From a virus: 41,035 bases of DNA. The notes under the pieces were generated by a model. That model had not been told where the DNA came from. It worked only from the letters and a program-made list of their open reading frames with translations, and searched no databases. Positions 23,990 through 30,790 of this stretch are shown here, piece after piece (position 1 is the stretch's first letter; each line of letters opens with the position of its first letter). The position numbers and the translations under genes were made by a program. The stretch is from positions 1-41,035 of IMG/VR virus record IMGVR_UViG_3300034375_004928; one strand, written 5' to 3'.

Positions 23990-25497
23990 CTGCTTTCCTC
24001 CTTTAGTTTCAAATATGGTGAACGACCTATCTTTTTCATATCAAAGAACCTTTCATATTCATTCCATATCCTGTATATTTGAGCCTGTGATTTACCTATT
24101 GCAGTTTGAAGTTCCTGTAAGAATAAAGTCTTGTTGATGTATGGTTCCTTTACTGTTGCCATTTTGTCATAAACATTGATAAACTCTTCTTTATGGGAGA
24201 TTACAGAAGACTTCGGCCCTTGCTGTCGTAGGCTTCGCTCAAGCCATTCAACCAATGTCTTATAACATTGTCGGGTAATGGCCCCTGCTTGCCTAACATT
24301 TTGACCTGTCACACGGTATCTTAGGTCTTTATTTTTAATAGCCGGTGCTTGAGCAATACTACATAGCACTGACATTTTAATTAAAATTTTAAGTAGCCGA
24401 GTAATAAAATTGCTAGCGACTTCTCTTACGAACAAACCGCTAGAATTAATAAAGTTCATCATGCTTTCATATTCTAACATTAGAACTTCTCTAAAATCAT
24501 CTGTATAAACCATTGTGTCCATAGCAGTTCCTCCATCTTCAAGAACTTCCTTATAGTGCGCTTGTAGCGTATTATAAATGTTCATAATTGCCTTTGTAAA
24601 GTCTTCGATTGGCCCTTCAACATCTTCATAAATACCGGCTTTGAGTATCTGTTGCTTTCTCATTTTATCTAAAACGGCTTCGGGAACTTCCCAAATAAAG
24701 CATAGCATTCTTTGAAGGAGTCCCTTTTCAGTCATAATAGAATTTAGTTCCTTTGGTGGATAAGTCATAGCAAGAACACTTCTTTCAGAAAAGCACTCGA
24801 TTAAGTTTCCATCCACTAAAATTTTACGCATAACCCAACTCTCACCGTGTAAAGTATTCATCATAGTATTCAATAAAACCACAGTATCTTGCTGGTGTTG
24901 GCTAGGGCTAAATACGCCGGAATATTCAAACTCATCGTAATGGACAAAACCATGCCCTTGTAAGGCTCCCGAAAAGAATTTCTCCACCCATCTTCCGGTA
25001 GGTCTTTCATTCCCTTCATCGTCTTCGTCCATTACTTGTATGTTTTTCCATGTTCCTATTAAAGCCGCACTTGTAGCGACTTGAACGGAAAAGGTATCAA
25101 ATTGCTTTGCTTTAGAATTACCGTCTTCGTCAATAACATTTCTATCTATTGGATGAGTCCCTTGTTTATTTATTCTGGCAAATACATTTTTTGCAATAGG
25201 CCCAGTAAAATTATACAATGTTGACTTACCTGAACCGGAAGTTTGTATTTGACACGAATGTATTCGTGTATCTTCAATATTTCTACCATTTGGTATCTTC
25301 ACAAAGTCTTTACATATTTGTCCAAGCAAAGCAAAGAAATTAATCACTGCTGGTACTTCATTAAAGTGAGCAACCTTTACTGCTGACTCTTGATAAAGTC
25401 TAACAATTTCAGGTAGTTTCTCACTAAAAGATGCTGTATTTTCTTCGTGGTTTTTTAGGAAAGTTTCTTCCCATTCTTCATCATAATCTTCATTCAT
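23986..25497 (-). CDS. AAA+ ATPase, putative replicative helicase
   Basis: A 503-residue P-loop ATPase. Walker A is QTSGSGKST (residues 85-93) and Walker B is GFVHYDEFE (183-191, D188/E189). A sensor-like strand SVLAMTYPP precedes an Arg-containing GLLQRMLCFIWEVP segment. The C-terminal 60 residues form a winged helix (KTLFLQELQTAIGKSQAQIY). This arrangement resembles DUF3987-type and other viral MCM/SF3-like helicases associated with primases. Standing two genes downstream of the primase, and with no other helicase in view, it is the best candidate for the replicative helicase. The ATPase call is firm; helicase activity is inferred. Confidence 0.65.
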   Translation of the reverse strand: MNEDYDEEWEETFLKNHEENTASFSEKLPEIVRLYQESAVKVAHFNEVPAVINFFALLGQICKDFVKIPNGRNIEDTRIHSCQIQTSGSGKSTLYNFTGPIAKNVFARINKQGTHPIDRNVIDEDGNSKAKQFDTFSVQVATSAALIGTWKNIQVMDEDDEGNERPTGRWVEKFFSGALQGHGFVHYDEFEYSGVFSPSQHQQDTVVLLNTMMNTLHGESWVMRKILVDGNLIECFSERSVLAMTYPPKELNSIMTEKGLLQRMLCFIWEVPEAVLDKMRKQQILKAGIYEDVEGPIEDFTKAIMNIYNTLQAHYKEVLEDGGTAMDTMVYTDDFREVLMLEYESMMNFINSSGLFVREVASNFITRLLKILIKMSVLCSIAQAPAIKNKDLRYRVTGQNVRQAGAITRQCYKTLVEWLERSLRQQGPKSSVISHKEEFINVYDKMATVKEPYINKTLFLQELQTAIGKSQAQIYRIWNEYERFFDMKKIGRSPYLKLKEESR

Positions 25498-26189
25498 ATT
25501 TTCACCTTCTTTTCGGAATTTAGAGTGTTTAATATTCGTGAGGCCAATACTTGACCCACTCCATCGAGGTACTGCAATTCCTCTTCTGTTTGTTCTCCTA
25601 TCTCCATGATAGAACCATATTCTTTAATTAAGATTTTGGCTTTTTTAATTGACACTCCTTTAATACTTGTGAGAACATCAAGTCTTAAATCATCAGTGCT
25701 GACCCTTTTGAATACTTCGGGTCGTATAACATCTCGCTGTATGGGTTTCATTTTACATATTGCCGTAATTATTAGGGATGCTTCTTCTTCTGTTGGAACC
25801 CAAAATGCTTTTACATCTGTATCTAATGTTATTCTGCCTATTGCTCCTAGAAATTTATTATTTAACATAATACTTCTAGCAGGTTCCTGTATGTTAGCCT
25901 TGCTATATTTTTTAACATTAAATATGGCTTCGGCAATATCACCATATATAATAACAACATTAGTTTTGTAATGTCTATCCATGTTATCTATTTGTGTCCA
26001 CAATCTTTTACTTATCACTGAACCCAAAAAATCAGTTGTTGACTTTGCTTCAAAACAAACATCGTCAAAAATATAATCTCCAATTTCTAACCATTTCTTT
26101 TCAGTTTGAATATTCAAACCCTTCGCTTTACTCTCAACTAGTTTTACTAGTTTAGAACCTTCTTTTTCTCTACTGTCTATAATTAACAT
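25494..26189 (-). CDS. ERCC4-family structure-specific nuclease with HhH2 domain (XPF/Hef-like)
   Basis: A 231-residue nuclease. The N-terminal ERCC4 domain has D5 (IDSREK), a GDY segment (37-39), and E47-A-K49 with D53 (FEAKSTTDFLGSV, the equivalent of ERK...D). A RLWTQIDNM helix (62-70) follows. The C-terminus (about 178-225) carries two helix-hairpin-helix motifs (IKGVSIKKAKILI and LDGVGQVLASRIL). Compact XPF-like nucleases cut branched DNA, forks and flaps, usually as dimers. The second residue of ERK is changed to Ala. The gene overlaps the primase by seven bases; the ribosome-binding site is GGAGGAACAAG. Confidence 0.85.
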   Translation of the reverse strand: MLIIDSREKEGSKLVKLVESKAKGLNIQTEKKWLEIGDYIFDDVCFEAKSTTDFLGSVISKRLWTQIDNMDRHYKTNVVIIYGDIAEAIFNVKKYSKANIQEPARSIMLNNKFLGAIGRITLDTDVKAFWVPTEEEASLIITAICKMKPIQRDVIRPEVFKRVSTDDLRLDVLTSIKGVSIKKAKILIKEYGSIMEIGEQTEEELQYLDGVGQVLASRILNTLNSEKKVKI

Positions 26190-27244
26190 ACTTGTTCCTC
26201 CTTATCTAAAAAGGTCGGGTATCGCCAACACTTCCCCACGCAATACCCATCGGGGATTAGCACTGTTTTACAGAATGGTGTTTTGTAATTACCAAACACT
26301 GTAAATCGTGCGTGTTTTCTTGTTTCATATTCATTCCAATCTAGCCAAATCTCTTCATTCTCTTGTACTAATTCTTTAATTTCTTTTACTATTATGTCTA
26401 ATACTTTTTGTTTTTCTGCTATTGTTTGTAATGGTCTTCGTTGTGTTAGTAAATCTCTATACCAAGAAACTAAATATGCTCTCGCCATGTGCGATGGATT
26501 CTCAACCATAATAGCACTGTGCAAACAAGGCAGTATTGGCAATTTACCAGAATAATTAGGTACTGAAATCTCACCTTCAACCGCTTCGATAGGGGGTGCG
26601 ATGGGAAACTTGGCCTTGATTTTGCCACCCTTCTTGAAGGGTATAAGCCTCATACTTGATGCTAAAGAAAGAATGTGGCTTACATCGTTTGAAAGGTCTT
26701 CTTCGACTAGAGGAATACAAAAATAAGGATTGCCTTCATTATCAGAAGAAGACATATTAACTGTATTTGGCACACGCCTTAATCGTGTTGTTTGTCCGAC
26801 CCTATCATCAAGCGTTATGTCCTCACCTACTTTTGAAATCAAGTATTTTTTAATTTGACGAAAAAAGGTTTGAATACTTCTCATATCTTCTGCGGGTTCT
26901 CCAAAAATAAACATATGAAAACCACGACCTGAGAAAAATAAAGTATATTCAAATTGTTGTTCTAATACTAATTCCATAACAATACACACATCACGGTAGG
27001 CTTTCTCAATCTTTTCTCCATGTGCATCAAAGTCTAAGAATATTCTATCTAGTATAACTGAGGAATCTATTTTTGCAGTTTCAGAAAAATGCTCAAAATC
27101 ATAAACAGTAGTATAAACATTCGTCCTATTGTTTTGTGCATTCACAAAATTGATATACTCATTCTTCGAGAATACTATTTTTCTTTTCATCTGTGGTGCG
27201 TTCTTGATGTGGCTCCCCGCCCATACTTCCCTCGGATATTTCAT
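26183..27244 (-). CDS. Archaeal-type primase, PriS-PriL fusion
   Basis: A 353-residue protein combining both primase subunits. The N-terminal AEP catalytic domain has motif I RIFLDFDAHG (D71, D73), motif II FFSGRGFHMFIFG (H110) and motif III around LDDRVGQTTRLRRVP. The C-terminal part (from about residue 236) has four cysteines with the spacing of the PriL iron-sulphur domain: C240 (LPCLHSAIM), C325 (YKTPFCKT), C335 and C339 (YCVGKCWRYP), plus the SHMARAYLVSWY helix. It would synthesise primers for the viral PolB. The start is ATG 27244, seven bases after GGAGGT; an ATG two codons upstream (27250) is an alternative. Confidence 0.85.
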   Translation of the reverse strand: MKYPREVWAGSHIKNAPQMKRKIVFSKNEYINFVNAQNNRTNVYTTVYDFEHFSETAKIDSSVILDRIFLDFDAHGEKIEKAYRDVCIVMELVLEQQFEYTLFFSGRGFHMFIFGEPAEDMRSIQTFFRQIKKYLISKVGEDITLDDRVGQTTRLRRVPNTVNMSSSDNEGNPYFCIPLVEEDLSNDVSHILSLASSMRLIPFKKGGKIKAKFPIAPPIEAVEGEISVPNYSGKLPILPCLHSAIMVENPSHMARAYLVSWYRDLLTQRRPLQTIAEKQKVLDIIVKEIKELVQENEEIWLDWNEYETRKHARFTVFGNYKTPFCKTVLIPDGYCVGKCWRYPTFLDKEEQVC

Positions 27245-27533
27245 TTTCATTACCTCCAAAATCAACTGTTGCTGTGTTCAGCATTATTCTAATTACTCCG
27301 GCAATTTCACCGGAGAGTTTTGTTTTTATTGCATTTCGCATAACATCTTCAAATGTATGTCCAACGAAACCTTCGTTTATTTTTATTTCTCTGATTAAGT
27401 CAAACCTCTCACTAAGTTTCGACTCGCTATAAATTTCATTAGCGAGCGAGTCGATAGTTTGTTTGAGATTAGATATTTCTGAGAATGTCCAAGACCTTGC
27501 CAATACCTTTAATTTGATTATTTCATTGTTCAT
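27159..27533 (-). CDS. Hypothetical protein upstream of the primase
   Basis: A 124-residue mainly helical protein. The start is taken at ATG 27533, behind GAGGCGATTAAAT, a one-base variant of the local consensus; a longer version would need a TTG. Segments: helices about 10-45 (FSEISNLKQTIDSLANEIYS), a middle TFEDVMRNAIKTKLSGEIAG helix, and an acidic, Gly-rich disordered tail from about residue 96. The 3' end overlaps the primase gene by 86 bases, an unusually long overlap for this operon. It might be a primase or replisome accessory protein by context. No family recognised. Confidence 0.55.
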   Translation of the reverse strand: MNNEIIKLKVLARSWTFSEISNLKQTIDSLANEIYSESKLSERFDLIREIKINEGFVGHTFEDVMRNAIKTKLSGEIAGVIRIMLNTATVDFGGNENEISEGSMGGEPHQERTTDEKKNSILEE

Positions 27534-27657
27534 ATTTAATCGCCTCAAATCTATTTAGAAGTGCCTCAGCATATCCTCTAATATCATCATCGTATCTTCC
27601 TAAGTGGGAAAGGATGGTTATTGCGTCTTCTGCTATTTTATACATATTATCAGACAT
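27523..27657 (-). CDS. 44-residue helical miniprotein
   Basis: ATG 27657 opens a 44-codon frame to TGA 27523, overlapping the next gene start by 11 bases; the next gene's ribosome-binding site lies inside this frame. The sequence is amphipathic-helical (YKIAEDAITILSHLGRYDDD, then RGYAEALLNRFEAIK). It starts four bases after the nuclease stop. Its tight packing argues that it is translated, but its own ribosome-binding site is weak and no function can be given. Confidence 0.45.
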   Translation of the reverse strand: MSDNMYKIAEDAITILSHLGRYDDDIRGYAEALLNRFEAIKYEQ

Positions 27658-27661
27658 AATA

Positions 27662-28591
27662 TCAAACCCATGTGTCTTCTTGTGCCGCTTCACAAATTCC
27701 AAAGAAACTACAAAAGGAACAAGTCTTGTAATAGAATTTTGTAGGAAATTGCTTCATTTCATAGGCTCTTAGTAATTTTGCGATACTATACATAACCGAA
27801 GTCATTGACCGTTTCTTAACAGGTTGTGCAAAGACATAGTTTGATACAGGATAATACCAACCCCAATGAGTCACCGGTATATTCGGGTCAAGTCCATTCT
27901 TAATTAAGACTTCGGGTTCTGCATTTTCAATAAGCAATTGATAAAATGCCATCTCTTTACGCATCATTCCCGCCTTATAATCTTTCCACGGACCTGTTTT
28001 AAATTCAAAAGGAACATAGCCACCGTTTTCTAGGAAGATTCTATCAATAATTCCTTGAATATGAATCTTATAATCCCTTTGTAAAGTGAATGGTTCATAA
28101 CCAAGTGACGCATCTCCCTTATATGGGCCTTGAGGAATGGTTATTTCCGCATCGAATTTACCTTCATTACAAACAGGTAAATATTCTTCTGTCTTATTTT
28201 CAGTTCTCGATTCCAAGTATCGGCTAGTTTCAAACGATGCTATGTTTAGAGAAATATCATAGTATTCATCAATGGGTGTTAATGCTGTAATGTATTCACC
28301 TACTTCATCAGCACTCATACCTTCTGCTTTTTTAACATCGAACTCATTAAAAAAGTCCTCTCTATGATTATGCAAGACCGTTCCTTTACGCATAGCCTCC
28401 GTTTGGTCTTGAGGCAAACGCTGGATATAAGAAAAGTCATACTTTTTATTGCACCAATCAAAGGAGCCAAGAGAAGACTTGGTTATTTTTAAGATAGGCT
28501 TTGTCGGGTCACTGTAATTTTCAGGTTTCCAATCGTATGTAAATTCATCCATTGATTTAATCACTGCTTCATATTTTTCATCATCGTTCAT
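27662..28591 (-). CDS. Cas4/AddB-like PD-(D/E)XK nuclease with Fe-S cysteines
   Basis: A 309-residue RecB-family nuclease. Motifs: SSLGSFDWCNKKY with C47, GTVLHNHRED (H74), GIIDRIFLENG with D183, VPFEFKTG with E196 and K198, and the AFYQLL helix (Q218). The C-terminal cluster C291-x2-C294-x5-C300 (CSFCSFFGIC) with C47 gives the four ligands of the iron-sulphur cluster seen in Cas4 and AddB. The expected activity is 5'-3' or single-strand exonuclease for end processing or recombination. It directly follows the PolB C-terminal gene. There is no CRISPR array, so a replication or recombination role is more likely than adaptation. Confidence 0.85.
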   Translation of the reverse strand: MNDDEKYEAVIKSMDEFTYDWKPENYSDPTKPILKITKSSLGSFDWCNKKYDFSYIQRLPQDQTEAMRKGTVLHNHREDFFNEFDVKKAEGMSADEVGEYITALTPIDEYYDISLNIASFETSRYLESRTENKTEEYLPVCNEGKFDAEITIPQGPYKGDASLGYEPFTLQRDYKIHIQGIIDRIFLENGGYVPFEFKTGPWKDYKAGMMRKEMAFYQLLIENAEPEVLIKNGLDPNIPVTHWGWYYPVSNYVFAQPVKKRSMTSVMYSIAKLLRAYEMKQFPTKFYYKTCSFCSFFGICEAAQEDTWV

Positions 28592-29476
28592 TTAAAACCA
28601 CTCATCCAATTTTTTTTGTATTTTTCCTGTTCTTATGCTAGATAAGTCCCAATCCATCGCTCGATAAATCGGCTCGGCCTTTTTCAAGACCTGTTGTGCA
28701 TAGTGTTCCCAATCTGGTTCACAAGCACTAAAGTCTTCGTAAGTTATGCCTGAAATGTATTCAGCATTTCTTTTCTCCTTTGTTAAAGGATGGATGAAGG
28801 TGTCCATTGATTTAATTTTTAGATACAAATAAGTATCATCAAAATCAGTTTGATTTTTCTGCTGAACATATAGAACTCCAGCAATACCCGAACCTATGCT
28901 CGGTTTCTTTCCAGAAAAGGTCACAAAGTTTTTCGTGTCTTCTCCGCATTTTTTACACCACTTTAAATCTAAACATTCATTCAAGTGGTATTTACTACCA
29001 CATTCATTACATTTAACATTAAAGCGTTCCTTTCTCAATCGGCTTCTTTTTATAACTGATTCTATTTCTAATTGTCCAGAAATTACTGACGAATAAACTG
29101 CATTTAACTTAGCATTAATCTTAGAAAGGGGTTCTTGATTGACCCACATTTTAAGAACATCTGTTTGAACTGACTTAGATAATTTTGTTTCGCTCACTCT
29201 TTTAGCAGTGAAGCCGGTCATTGTAAATTTAGGCTTTTCTAACCATTCTCCATCATCCCAAGCAACCATTCCTGCATTTCTGTTTTTCGTAGTTCCTACA
29301 CCTAAAGCAGAATAATACTTCTCGAACTCCAATACAACAGGGTGTTGCTCTAATCCCATTACATTAGGAAAGTGTTCCCTAACAGACGATTCAATTTCTT
29401 TGATGGCAACTTTAGCCGACTCAACAGAATCTATTTGAACATAGATTGAATCCGTATGTCCATAAACCACTTTCAT
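28592..29476 (-). CDS. polB: Family B DNA polymerase, C-terminal part (motif C, thumb, PIP box)
   Basis: A 294-residue protein carrying the rest of the polymerase. Motif C is VVYGHTDSIYV (residues 3-13), where the canonical YGDTDS has His instead of the first Asp; the second Asp is kept. The thumb follows, with RSRLRKERF and GSGIAGVLYVQ segments as in archaeal PolB, but with an extra zinc ribbon between them (C156, C159, C174, C177; CNECG...CKKCG). The C-terminal eight residues QKKLDEWF (287-294) are a textbook PIP box for PCNA. The start is ATG 29476 behind TTGGTGAGTAAA; a longer frame would need a TTG. The protein must pair with the product of 30787-32424 to form an active enzyme. Confidence 0.88.
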   Translation of the reverse strand: MKVVYGHTDSIYVQIDSVESAKVAIKEIESSVREHFPNVMGLEQHPVVLEFEKYYSALGVGTTKNRNAGMVAWDDGEWLEKPKFTMTGFTAKRVSETKLSKSVQTDVLKMWVNQEPLSKINAKLNAVYSSVISGQLEIESVIKRSRLRKERFNVKCNECGSKYHLNECLDLKWCKKCGEDTKNFVTFSGKKPSIGSGIAGVLYVQQKNQTDFDDTYLYLKIKSMDTFIHPLTKEKRNAEYISGITYEDFSACEPDWEHYAQQVLKKAEPIYRAMDWDLSSIRTGKIQKKLDEWF

Positions 29477-29477
29477 T

Positions 29478-29570
29478 TTACTCACCAATTAAAGATAACA
29501 TAGCCCCTATTGGGGCCACTATTGTAATAATAATAATTGCAAAAATAATTTCAATAAACTTACCTATCAT
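29478..29570 (-). CDS. 30-residue membrane miniprotein (PolB island)
   Basis: ATG 29570 to TAA 29478 encodes MIGKFIEII followed by a hydrophobic helix (IIIITIVAPIGAMLSLIG). The start is behind the strongest local ribosome-binding site (GAGGTGATTAA), which overlaps the preceding stop, so expression is likely despite the size. Its stop overlaps the ribosome-binding region of the PolB C-terminal gene (GGTGAGTAAAATG), so its translation could be coupled to that of the polymerase. Confidence 0.6.
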   Translation of the reverse strand: MIGKFIEIIFAIIIITIVAPIGAMLSLIGE

Positions 29571-29574
29571 TTAA

Positions 29575-29745
29575 TCACCTCAAGTAATATGCGAACTTAG
29601 AAGCAGGAGCCTCATGTTCTTGTTGTAGTTCTTGAATTGCTTTATACATCTTAACAAGATGTTCGTTCTCTTTATAGAGAACCTCCAATTCTTCTTCAAG
29701 CCTCTTAAGTTTCTTTTCTATTTCTTTTATTCCTATTTCTTTCAT
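29575..29745 (-). CDS. 56-residue coiled-coil protein (PolB island)
   Basis: ATG 29745 to TGA 29575. Residues 4-44 form a strongly charged heptad-like helix (IEKKLKRLEEELEVLYKENE), a probable coiled coil, followed by a short polar end. The ATG overlaps the stop of the upstream gene (ATGA). The product could oligomerise or bridge proteins. No family assignable. Confidence 0.55.
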   Translation of the reverse strand: MKEIGIKEIEKKLKRLEEELEVLYKENEHLVKMYKAIQELQQEHEAPASKFAYYLR

Positions 29746-29873
29746 ATTATCACCGTCATTATGGTTATAATGGTTGCTATATTTACGATATTTACCATCA
29801 TCAATATCTTATTGCTTTTAGCAATCATTAGAAGAAGTTCTTCTAGTAATTCGTTGGTTTTATCCATCATCAT
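29742..29873 (-). CDS. 43-residue membrane miniprotein (PolB island)
   Basis: Starts within ATGATGATG at 29873 (three in-frame Met codons) and ends at TGA 29742. The N-terminus is an acidic helix (DKTNELLEELLLMIAK). The C-terminal half is hydrophobic (MMVNIVNIATIITIMTVII) and could insert in the membrane. Start and stop overlap both neighbours in ATGA fashion. A and T dominate, so chance is possible, but the overlaps argue for a gene. Confidence 0.5.
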   Translation of the reverse strand: MMMDKTNELLEELLLMIAKSNKILMMVNIVNIATIITIMTVII

Positions 29874-30013
29874 ACATCTTCCTCCTTGAGAATTATAGCG
29901 TTCCTCTTTAAGTTGTTCATCATCTTAAGAATGTCACGAATTTCTTCTTTCGTGATTTCCCAAGTTTCATCAGTATCATACGATACTTTTACTGTAATTA
30001 ATTTAGTCTTCAT
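29870..30013 (-). CDS. 47-residue protein (PolB island)
   Basis: The start is ATG 30013, with GGAGGAAAACGG in front; a longer in-frame version would lack such a site. A first strand (KTKLITVKVSYDTDE) is followed by a helix (TKEEIRDILKMMNNLKRNA) and a short strand (IILKEED), a beta-alpha-beta outline. It overlaps the preceding wHTH gene by 11 bases. No family recognised. Confidence 0.55.
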   Translation of the reverse strand: MKTKLITVKVSYDTDETWEITKEEIRDILKMMNNLKRNAIILKEEDV

Positions 30014-30227
30014 CCGTTTTCCTCCAATACCTATTTGCTTTTCCAATTCTCTTCTTGACACAGATTTGGTTTAGGTAGTAAGCAACAGACCACGGACTAG
30101 AAACATAATTCGTATTTTTACGATTATCTAAAATTATTCCATGAATTTCTTTTGCTGTAAAAGGCTCAGGTACATCGACAATTGCCTGTTCAATCCAAAC
30201 TTTCATTCTATTGTTAATCTTTGTCAT
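30003..30227 (-). CDS. Small winged-helix-like protein, paralogue of 30229-30420
   Basis: A 74-residue basic protein beginning at ATG 30227 behind GGAGGAAGTAAA; a frame extension upstream is not needed. It aligns by eye with the preceding gene product: FTAKEIHGIIL versus FTLDELRGAII, then SVAYYLNQICVKKRIGK versus QLAHYCKRHARKV, and the ending YWRK versus YRRK. The helix-turn-helix outline with a C-terminal R/K-rich wing suggests DNA binding. Tandem duplication within the island is likely. The targets may be viral promoters. Confidence 0.55.
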   Translation of the reverse strand: MTKINNRMKVWIEQAIVDVPEPFTAKEIHGIILDNRKNTNYVSSPWSVAYYLNQICVKKRIGKANRYWRKTDED

Positions 30228-30228
30228 T

Positions 30229-30420
30229 TTACTTCCTCCTATAAACTCCATCATCAACTTTTCTTGCGTGTCTTTTACAATAGTGTGCCAACTGTGTTCT
30301 ATTTCCAATATAGATACTCTTGCCTTTCTTGTTAATAATAGCACCCCTAAGTTCATCAAGGGTAAATGAACCACTAAATGTGTCCATCGCTTCTAATATC
30401 CATCGTTCTATTAATTTCAT
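30229..30420 (-). CDS. Small winged-helix-like protein
   Basis: A 63-residue basic protein. An N-terminal helix (LIERWILEAMDTF), a second helix (TLDELRGAIINKKG) and a recognition-like helix (NRTQLAHYCKRHARKV) are followed by a short wing ending in VYRRK. The start ATG 30420 overlaps the upstream stop (ATGA). Similar to the next gene and, less strongly, to the 36431-36727 product. Such minimal wHTH proteins are frequent in archaeal viruses as regulators. DNA binding is inferred from fold outline and charge. Confidence 0.55.
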   Translation of the reverse strand: MKLIERWILEAMDTFSGSFTLDELRGAIINKKGKSIYIGNRTQLAHYCKRHARKVDDGVYRRK

Positions 30421-30527
30421 TCTTCTTCACCCGTTATTTCTTTTATTATTCTTTCGGCTTCACATAATTTACAGTGAATCCTTGCCTCGAATTGAGGATT
30501 GTGTTTTAATGGTTTTTTACATTTCAT
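30417..30527 (-). CDS. 36-residue Cys/His miniprotein (PolB island)
   Basis: ATG 30527 to TGA 30417. Contains C3, H9, H18, C19 and C22 (MKCKKPLKHNP, then IHCKLCEAE), enough to bind one zinc ion, followed by an acidic helix. A good ribosome-binding site (GGAGATGAAAGT) precedes the start, and ATGA overlaps occur at both ends. Function unknown; a tiny zinc finger contacting nucleic acid or protein is plausible. Confidence 0.5.
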   Translation of the reverse strand: MKCKKPLKHNPQFEARIHCKLCEAERIIKEITGEEE

Positions 30528-30790
30528 ACTTTCATCTCCTTTATGTTCTCTATTGTTTTATAGAAAGGGGCTAACAATTTATCATCTGCAAAATGAATAG
30601 TTGCTAATGTCGTAAAAATAAAATCCCAATGAGGATTTAACTCCCATTTACTCTCAACTGTTTTGTATTCTGTCCACTTAGGTTCTAGTAGTTTATGAAC
30701 TTCTTCTCCTAAAAGATTCTTCCAATCAGTTTCGGGAGAGTGTGTTAATTCACACATAGTTGCTAAAAAACTGTAAATGTCACTTCTCAT
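30524..30790 (-). CDS. Hypothetical protein at the PolB break
   Basis: An 88-residue, Trp-rich helical protein (DWKNLLGEEVHKLL, then SKWELNPHWDFIFTTL). The ATG overlaps the stop of the PolB N-terminal gene (GGATGAGAAG), so it is the first gene after the break in the polymerase. It does not resemble any intein or homing endonuclease piece. Role unknown. Confidence 0.55.
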   Translation of the reverse strand: MRSDIYSFLATMCELTHSPETDWKNLLGEEVHKLLEPKWTEYKTVESKWELNPHWDFIFTTLATIHFADDKLLAPFYKTIENIKEMKV

